This document shows positions 57,290 through 64,000 of a stretch of 64,000 nucleotides of DNA, one piece after another (within the stretch, counting starts at the first letter, position 1; every line of letters starts with the position of its first letter). Location of the stretch: positions 1 through 64,000 of the forward strand of contig WHVA01000390.1 of the NCBI GenBank assembly GCA_015179125.1, in the 5' to 3' direction. The notes below the pieces were generated by a model. It had not been told where the DNA came from, did not search any database, and worked only from the letters and a program-made list of their open reading frames with translations. The stretch is from Gautieria morchelliformis. Taxonomy: Eukaryota > Basidiomycota > Agaricomycetes > Gomphales > Gomphaceae. The translations under genes and the position numbers were made by a program.

Positions 57290-59312
57290 TCAAAGCGAGA
57301 AAATCCTCAGCCGGCATGAAGGGATAGGTCTCCCCTTCTTCTGCCTTCTCAAAGATGCGCTGATCGTGGAGAAAACTAGTTTACCTGCCAGCGGTTCCAG
57401 AGGTTTGAATACATCCTGCAAAATGTAAGTCGCTTTTGTTGAAATACAACATGTTGTGTCCCGCCAACGCGCGATCATTGAGCATCCAACTTGAATTTTG
57501 GATGACATATGGTAAGTTGGAATTTGCCAATGGCGACACATCGACGTTCAGACCTGTATGGCTGTCAATAAAGATAATCGGCAGATAATAAAGGGACTCC
57601 AGATCGTTGCAATGAGCTGTTAAACGATTATTGAGAGCATTGCGCGGCATGAAAACATAAGAACCCTAACCCAAAATATCATCAAGCGAAGCCACCCAAT
57701 CATAATATGAACAGTGGTCCAAACGGCGATGTGTCTGACCGTGGAGCAATGTTATGCGTGTGAGAAGTCTGAAAGAAGAAACCCTTGGGATTGTCCTCCT
57801 TTTCTTCTCTGAATGTAGACATTCCAAGAGGCGATATCCCGATCCATCATCTTCACCTCAAGAAACAGTATTTTCAGCTCTATCGCCACGATCAGTAACA
57901 ACCAGCCTCATAAACACAACTCATACCTTGAACTATGTCTCGCAATGCGCGTACGAGCCCGAATACATTCTTATATTTTTTTCCAATGGGACGCACTCGC
58001 CCTCACTACAACTCCTGACTGGGCGACCATGGTCCAAGTTGTTGTCTCCCACAATCGCCGAGAGGGAGGCCGGCCAAAGTAAATGAGGTGTATACCGGCT
58101 CAAATGAGATCCATTCCGCAGGGTTCAGGAGATGATGTTTCAAACGACCCTCTTCGACCATTCTTCTGATGTGAGCGCATGCCCAATTATCAAGTCACAT
58201 GTCGTGGATGAGATGTGTTCGTCAGTGCCATCCGACTTGCGGGCCAAGTGGATCCATGGGCCATGGCTTCAAATGTTGTACTGCTGAGTTTGAGTGGCGC
58301 GATTGTATCGACCACATCTACATCCCATCAATATACGAAGCGTGTCATTGGTTTGATAGCGTCGAATCCAAGCTCGTCATTAGTGCACGAGACAATGGTA
58401 GCAATGATATGGCAGAAATGTGCAGCTTTCGTATGGGAATCAAGAGCTTCAGAAAAGATGACACCAGCGCGGTCCCACAAAAGGATTTCCACAGTGAATT
58501 CCGTGAATAACAGCGACGGGACAAACCTCCGGTGAGCTTGCGCCGCGAAAACTTGGCGCACGTAGGATGCTAGTTGGAACATGGCTTGGCTGCCGCCGGA
58601 TTTTCGAATCCTCTCGGTTTTCATTGTGATAGGAATGACGCACCACCGCCTGTCGACTAGAGATTCTTGATATATTGCTTCCCTATCCTCTTCGCTCAGC
58701 GTATTCCTTTCATTTGCGACCGGTGTTCGTGGGGCAAGAATTCCACAGGCAACCGGGAAGGCGGGGGTTTCCTTCCACAGAAATACATCGGATTTCAATG
58801 ACTTTCTCCCAAATGTCGGAATTGGGTTTGTTTGGCGGTAAATCGCAACACGGCGGTCAGAAAGCCCCTGATGATTGCAGCATTGAGGACCAGAGCTTCG
58901 GTAATGTCGCTCTCCTGGATGACACGTTGGCCTCGGTGCATCGGGAGACCTGTCCAACCATTTGCCAGTTTTTCACCCCGTACACCGTTTGCATCCTTCT
59001 CCGGGGGCCCATTTGTGTCTCCATAGAATTCCGCAACGCTCTTGAGAATGTCGCTGTTTGGTGTGGTTCACCATCATGTGGCGGAAGCATTTATGCTAGT
59101 AGTCTTGTCACCTTGGCAGCATCATGGCTGAGCGGCCTAGCAGAAGTACCACTACGTACTTCAGGTGTCGTGATAGACATGAGCCTGACAGTATAATCGG
59201 GGTAGAACAACTTGAAAACAGAATTACATATCCCAGTGACAAAGTTGAGCCACATAGGACGAGCGCCGTGACGATAAATAGGCAATACTCTAGGTGTTCG
59301 TTTTAATGGCAT
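57290..59312 (-). pseudogene. FunK1-like fungal protein kinase, possibly decayed
   Basis: Reading the complement: an N-terminal segment MPLKRTPRVLPIYRHGARP; then FQLASYVRQVFAAQAHRRFV, DRAGVIFSEALDSHTKAAHF and TNDELGFDAIKPM, which match the N-lobe of fungal FunK1 kinases (PF17667). Next are FGLVRALRDIVQGMSCVYEAG and DRDIASWNVYI near 57820-57850, in the position of the catalytic HRD...N loop but with Asp for His. MPRNALNNRLTAHCNDLESLYYL follows near 57600, the usual DLES motif. The pieces lie in several frames; introns and decay cannot be told apart by eye. Confidence 0.6.
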
Positions 59313-59585
59313 GATCCACTATCTGCAAAACGCTGTAAATATTCAAAATGTGTGTATAGTTGCCGCCGGATCCAGCTATTTACTACGCGATGCCAACTCT
59401 GACATGTTAGTAAGATCCATGCACGCATAGCCACAGCTCTGCGACTTGCTGACAGCGTTTGCCAGGATAAGCTTCTTGAGTTCAAACAGACGAACTTGCT
59501 GCACCTTGATAATAGCGTTGTGTAGTTGAGCCGAGCGTCAAAAGCGTGTAAGTCACGTAAGCGCCTCGATTTCGAGCCACCCGTC

Positions 59586-60490
59586 TAGTGTTTTCCCGGC
59601 CCGGCTTGGGCTCAAACGCCCCGGTCACGGCTCGGCCTGAGACGGCTCGGGCTTCACAAAACCCAGGCCGGGCTTTTTTTACGGCTCAGGCCCGGCTCCG
59701 GCTCGGCTCGCCTTTGGCCCCGGCTCGCTGGTGGCCGCAGGGTGAAAAACACCCTTTTCGTCCAGCTTTGACTGCGCGCGGCCGGGATGAGAGCTGTGAG
59801 GGTTGGGCTGAGGTGAGTTAGGTTGCGCGGAGTAGGATCGCCGCTCGGGTGGGCGGGATCCTGCTCTGCGGCTGCTCTCATCTCGGTTTCGCGCCGGTCG
59901 CGCACTCTGATTCATTATTATCCTGGTGTTTTCTATAGTATTCATGTCTAATTATTGGCTAATACTTTGTCCGTGTCTACTTCTCTGCTACGGGGCTGCG
60001 TGCTTCGTCCCCCTTGGCAAGTCCGTGATTCGTCCTTGGGTTCTGATTGGTGTGGGCGGGTGGGTAAAGAAAAAACTTAAGGAGTGGTGTTCGAGCGAAA
60101 GAGGGTAGGCGGGGTTTCTTGAGCGAGTGGGCGGTGGAGAGGAAGAAAAACGGTGGGATTAGGCGCTGGCTGCTGCGCTCAGCTGGACGCTTGGTGCCGA
60201 CGTCTGCCGGCACCTCTCTCATTCCCTCATTTGAATTTTAAGCGCCTTATCTAAGTTTCCCACGCGTGGTGCCGGCGCGCTGTGCCTGGGCCGTCGAGCC
60301 GCCTAGGGCGGCTTCACCCATACCATCTAGGCGCTCAAGAGCCGCGGCTTCACGGCTCGGCCCAGGCTTGTCAAATCCTGAGCCGGGCTTTTTGGGACGG
60401 CCTGGAGACGGCTACGGCGCGGCTCGGCTCAGCCTGTATGGGCTCGGCTCCGGCTTTGTCGCGGCCTAAGCCGGGCCCGGGAAAACACTA
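59586..60490. mobile_element. Non-autonomous hAT element (MITE), 905 bp
   Basis: The terminal inverted repeats TAGTGTTTTCCCGG are flanked by an 8-bp duplication with one difference (CACCCGTC at 59578-59585, CACCTGTC at 60491-60498). Both subterminal regions are GC-rich arrays of GGCTCGG, CCGGGC and GGCTCAGGCC motifs in opposite sense. There is no transposase. The one-base difference between duplications suggests the insertion is not new. Confidence 0.85.
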
Positions 60491-60498
60491 CACCTGTC

Positions 60499-61430
60499 GA
60501 CTGTTAATGGTGTAGGATGTCGGGCCTCTTGTAGCTCGGCATGACCCGGGAAGGTGGAACAATTGGTCTGTGCTCGACCCCCTTTCAATTTGAGACACGC
60601 ATATGTGTATGCGCGCATGTACAGTAATGTAACCTTCCCAGTGACTATTTGCTGCCACTGGGAAGTAAGTCGTTATGTAACCTGTATACTATAGTTCACC
60701 GCTAACTAGCTTGTAGTTAACAACTGTCTTTAGGTTATGGGCCCCGGCCCTACCTTCTGAAAGCAAAAATCCACTGTAACAATGCCAGCTACACCTCTTG
60801 ATAAAATGAACAATTCCCAGTCAAGTACTGGTACTGCCTACTCTGTGTTACCAAAGTTGCACCATGGAGGATATTCATAATGGTTATGTAATACAGCATA
60901 TATGAGTATATAATATATACTATAAGAGTATTAATAACAACATATAGGAATATATAGTAGTATTTATAAGGAGAATAATAGATGTTATTAGATGATTCTG
61001 TATATATTTAAACATCTCGAAGATATATATACATATGAGAGAGTATTAGACTACAAGATAGAGTAACAGATACTTGGAGAAATACTTGTAACAGATATGA
61101 GTAGGAGTATTAGTATGACTAGTTATAATGAGAGAGTATTAGACTAGCATATGGAGTAATAGTAGTTGTGTAGATATTTGTAATATATATGAATAGTTAT
61201 AATGATATAGTGTATATTAAAAGTCGGTAGAAAAAATAAGAAGAGACGTAAAAATTGGCATTGGCGTTCTCGTCGGCGGAGCCGCCGCTTGGGGAGGGAC
61301 AAAATAAAAATTATTTATAGCCCAACAATAAGATTGGCATATACTTTCGTCCTCTTCTTTTCTATAATTTGAGAATAAAATGGGTGAAGCTACAGGTAAT
61401 AAAAAGTTGTGAGCATCCGCCCATGGTAAT
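60499..61430. other. AT-rich region with diverged direct repeats
   Basis: 60890-61250 is strongly AT-rich, with two ~95-bp direct repeats (about 61034-61126 and 61128-61225) sharing GAGAGAGTATTAGACTA. The rest shows no credible gene. A short GC-rich palindromic piece (GGCGGAGCCGCCGC) lies near 61274. Confidence 0.6.
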
Positions 61431-61439
61431 TATTTTTCA

Positions 61440-61688
61440 TGGAGCGCAAGTATGGAGTCGATGTTGCAATCCCTCAACCAGTGGGAGGTTGGGATGGGAA
61501 GAGTCCCCAGTCCGATATGTGCTGACTCGAAGGCTCCTATGGGAGCTAGAGCTAGAAGAAGCTTGGACGCTCCGGATGGAGCGTGCGTACACAGAAATTG
61601 ATCTGCATCTTGAAGAACAGCAACAGACGGCGATTCGTGATAATCGTGACCCATGCTTGGCCTGGAACACACTGCACACGGTGTATGG
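61440..61688 (+). pseudogene. Copia-type gag fragment
   Basis: The frame reads ELEEAWTLRMERAYTEIDLH, then EEQQQTAIRDNRDPCLAWNT, LHTVYG. This fits the helical gag domain of Ty1/Copia elements (the A-W-x-x-L pattern). It runs opposite to Copia-2 and is cut exactly where the Copia-2 3' LTR begins, so Copia-2 inserted into an older Copia relic. The upstream part is frameshifted. Confidence 0.5.
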
Positions 61689-62187
61689 TGTAGAGGACAG
61701 GAATTATAGGCAGTAGGTATGGACTGCTTGCTCAAAAGAATAGACTAGAAATTAATTCACTCTCTCAGTGAATTTAGTTGTCACTGTAAGTATATTATAC
61801 ACTACCTAGAAATTAATTCACTACAGAGGATTTCTAGGTCAATAAATCGAAAGAACACTAGACTAATTTACTTGCCTCTCTCAGTGAATTTAGTTGTCAC
61901 TGAGAGAGGGGGAAATCTGTCTCACTGTGCATGTACTACTACCCGGCCCTTTAGCGCCCAAGAGCTCGCGTGTCGAAGTCATTTCAGACTCCGCTGGGTG
62001 CAGCAGCTTGTGAAAATAGAAATAACAAGATGAAATGGAGAGGGTAAGGAGTGACTGGAAAATTTCGAAAATAATCAGAGTGATGGGTGCATGGTACAAG
62101 AACAATGTGAGAAGAGATTGAAACACCATACAGCAAATCGAATATATTATGCTTGATTTTGGTGCAGGAGCATAAATGCACCCAACA
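61689..62187 (-). repeat. Copia-2 3' LTR, 499 bp
   Basis: On the minus strand it runs TGTTGGGTGCATTTATGCTC...CCTCTACA. It directly follows the polypurine tract GAGGGGGCG (62188-62196), which lies after the pol stop. This identifies the solo LTRs at 17522, 20175, 39480 and 40326 as this family. The paired repeats are CTAGAAATTAATTCACT at 61745-61761 and 61806-61822; the hairpin is near 61875-61907. The left flank is TATGG; the partner flank is beyond the window. Confidence 0.93.
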
Positions 62188-62200
62188 CGCCCCCTCAAGC

Positions 62201-64000
62201 TTAATATATTCCGATTTGCTCGTTGAGGATCTTCACTCTAGGACTAGGAAGTCCTTTAGTGAGAATATCTGCCAACATTTGTTCGGTTGGCAAATAAACG
62301 AGCTTGGCTTGTTGATTTTTGATTATATCTGGAAGGAAATATAATCTGATGTCGAAATGTTTGGTTCTCGTGTGTTGTTGAGTGCCATACGTGATGGCAA
62401 TGGCTGATTGATTGTCTGAATAAACTTGGATGGGTCTGTTCAGTGGTTGGAATATTTCAGAAATAAAATGGCGCATCCAGAGAGCCTCTTTGCCCGCATG
62501 GGTCAGGGCGACGAATTCGGCTTCAGTTGATGAGAGGGCTACTATCGACTGTTTCTGGCAACTCCATGAAACAGTGCCTCCATCAATCTGAAATAAGTAT
62601 GCCGAATACGAACGCCTATGGCTCTGTGAACCCCAATCCGCATCTGAATACCCCATCAAGCCGTCTCGATTTCTTCCAAGTGTGAGCTTGTAATGCTTCG
62701 TGCCTTTCAAATATTTGAAGACACGTTTGACTGCATTCCAATGTGTGCCACCTGGATTTTCGAGGAATTGCGAGAGCAATGACACCGCAAATGCAATGTC
62801 AGGTCGAGTGGCTACAGCTGCCCACATCAGTGATCCTATGGCTTGCCTGTATGGAAACTTCGACATGGCTTTCTTGCCTCTCTCTGTAGAAGGACATTGG
62901 TCTTTAGATAATTTAACAGCTGGATCAAGGGCGTAGCATAAGTCTTTGCATCTTCGAGATTGAATTTCTTGATGATCTTCTCGATGTATGCAGGTTGTGA
63001 AATTGCAATGGTTTTCTTCTCCGTCTCTTTCGATTTTAAGATTCAATAGCCAATGAATCTCGCCTAGATCTTTCATACTGAAGACCTGAGCAAGATCTCG
63101 TTTGACTTCATCCAGGACTGACTGATTCTCAGCTGTGATGGTGAGATCATCCACAGCTGTTGCAATGATCACATGCCCCTTTCCGCCACGTCTATAAAAT
63201 ACAGCCCCATCTGTGGCTGACGTAGTGAATCCTAATTTGTGGAATTCACCACTTAGACGTTTGTACCATTCCCTTCCAGATTGTTTGAGGCCGTAGAGTG
63301 CTTTCTTCAAAAGTAGCACTTCGTCTTTGTCTCCGGACTCATATCCATACGGCTGCTTCATGTAAATAGGTTCAGGCAGTGTAGCATTGAGGTATGCATA
63401 GTCCACGTCCATTTGATGGATAGGCCAGTCATTCCTAGCAGCAATGGTGCATATGATCCGTAGGGAGGATAACCGAGCAACAGGTGAGTATGTCTCATCA
63501 TAGTCGACTCCAAACTTCTGTGTGAAGCCTTGGGCGACCATTCTCGATTTAGGCATTATTGGTTTCCCTTCTGGATTACGCTTCCAAAGGTAGACCCATT
63601 TATTACCGACAATATTGGCTCCAGGAGGGGTTTAGCTCGTTCCCACACTCCTTTGTCGATTAGGGCCTCGTACTCTTTGTCCATTGATTTCTTCCACATA
63701 GGATTATTCAGAGCTTCGTCTGCATTGCTAGGTTCAATTTGACTCAAATCCGGTGCCTTGTCACTGTTTTGACCGTCGGTTGGAAACGCACTGATGGCAC
63801 ACTCATAGCTACTGATGCCATCAATCTCGGAGGATAATTCTTGGTCGAATAAAACTTCTTTATGGTCCTCAACATCCTCGTAAGCTAGCGTAGTCATATG
63901 TGCGCCAGCTTGTCTCTGAGTCTGAGATCTTGTTACGGGACCTGATGGGGCCGGCTGCACTTGTTGTTGACGGATCCTTTCGCTTCTCCTTATCGGTTCA
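62201..64000 (-). pseudogene. Copia-2 pol, RT and RNase H (partial)
   Basis: From the edge: a linker (PSGPVTRSQTQRQAG, EIDGISSYECAISAF), then the RT domain ALNNPMWKKSMDKEYEALI. A frameshift near 63640 follows, then MVAQGFTQKFGVDYDETYSP, QMDVDYAYLNATLPEPIY, ALYGLKQSGREWYKRL and the catalytic TAVDDLTITA. Two compensating shifts (near 63000 and 62945) scramble about 25 residues after the RT core. RNase H is complete (GYSDADWGSQSHRRSYS, SSTEAEFVALTHAGKEALW, TRTKHFDIRLYFL, MLADILTKGLPSPR) and ends at 62201. Confidence 0.92.

Larger units (their letters stand above)
61689..64000 (-). mobile_element. Copia-2 (3' half; continues past the right edge)
   Basis: Minus-strand element comprising the 3' LTR, polypurine tract, RNase H, RT and the integrase-RT linker, running off at 64000. 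Gag, protease, the integrase core and the 5' LTR are outside the window. Confidence 0.93.

Noticed and set aside
58199..59196. Plus-strand genes opposite the kinase
   Set aside because: These open frames have no domain, while the complement reads FunK1-type segments.
60890..61250. Mitochondrial or plasmid-derived insert because of the AT richness
   Set aside because: No mitochondrial gene or tRNA is visible; diverged direct repeats suffice to explain it.

Overview
The window is a repeat-choked stretch of a filamentous basidiomycete genome, most likely an agaricomycete. A Rhizoctonia-like species is my best guess, but this is an inference. The grounds are: genes cut by ~50-bp GT-AG introns; Tnp2-type CACTA transposase genes; a FunK1-like kinase; a chromodomain Gypsy; and Tad/I-like LINEs whose ORF1 carries CCHC knuckles and whose ORF2 runs endonuclease-RT-RNase H. 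I saw no tRNA, rRNA or CRISPR array.

1-28.1 kb is a nest of retroelements. LINE-1 (from the left edge to 2364) is split by a ~1 kb insert and a solo LTR, then by a Gypsy element (2365-17365). The Gypsy is itself split by a complete LINE-2 (3304-9308, 14-bp target duplication) and a solo LTR (12180-12658). LINE-3 sits in the Gypsy 3' LTR and carries two solo LTRs of one Copia family. LINE-3 and an opposite-strand relative, LINE-4, meet tail to tail across a 270-bp LTR-like sequence, making a ~4.2-kb inverted repeat.

28.1-38.9 kb is a CACTA-like DNA transposon (CACTG ends, CTTA duplication). It has a decayed Tnp2 transposase on the minus strand and a divergent intron-rich second gene on the plus strand. 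The second gene is interrupted by a 2-kb hAT-like element that carries pieces of a host-type methyltransferase gene. The transposase gene is interrupted by a 1.27-kb TG...CA element.

39.2-45.7 kb is a Copia element with both LTRs and a CTAGT duplication. It contains two solo LTRs of the second Copia family and a 631-bp MITE. A second Tnp2 fragment follows at 45.9-46.5 kb.

46.7-59.3 kb is the host-like part: a truncated NAM8-type RRM gene joined to a decayed ABC transporter, an aldo-keto reductase gene with an in-frame stop, a TLD/OXR1-type gene, a FunK1-like kinase gene and several unrecognised coding-like fragments. A 905-bp non-autonomous hAT MITE (59586-60490), an AT-rich stretch and the 3' half of a second Copia (minus strand, running off the right edge) close the window. 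That second Copia shows that the ~498-bp solo LTRs seen elsewhere are Copia LTRs.

Nearly every transposon gene is broken. Most nonsense codons are TGA where CGA would be expected, which points to C-to-T decay at CpG. Removing each insertion with one copy of its target duplication restores the host reading frame in most cases, so the order of events can be read directly.
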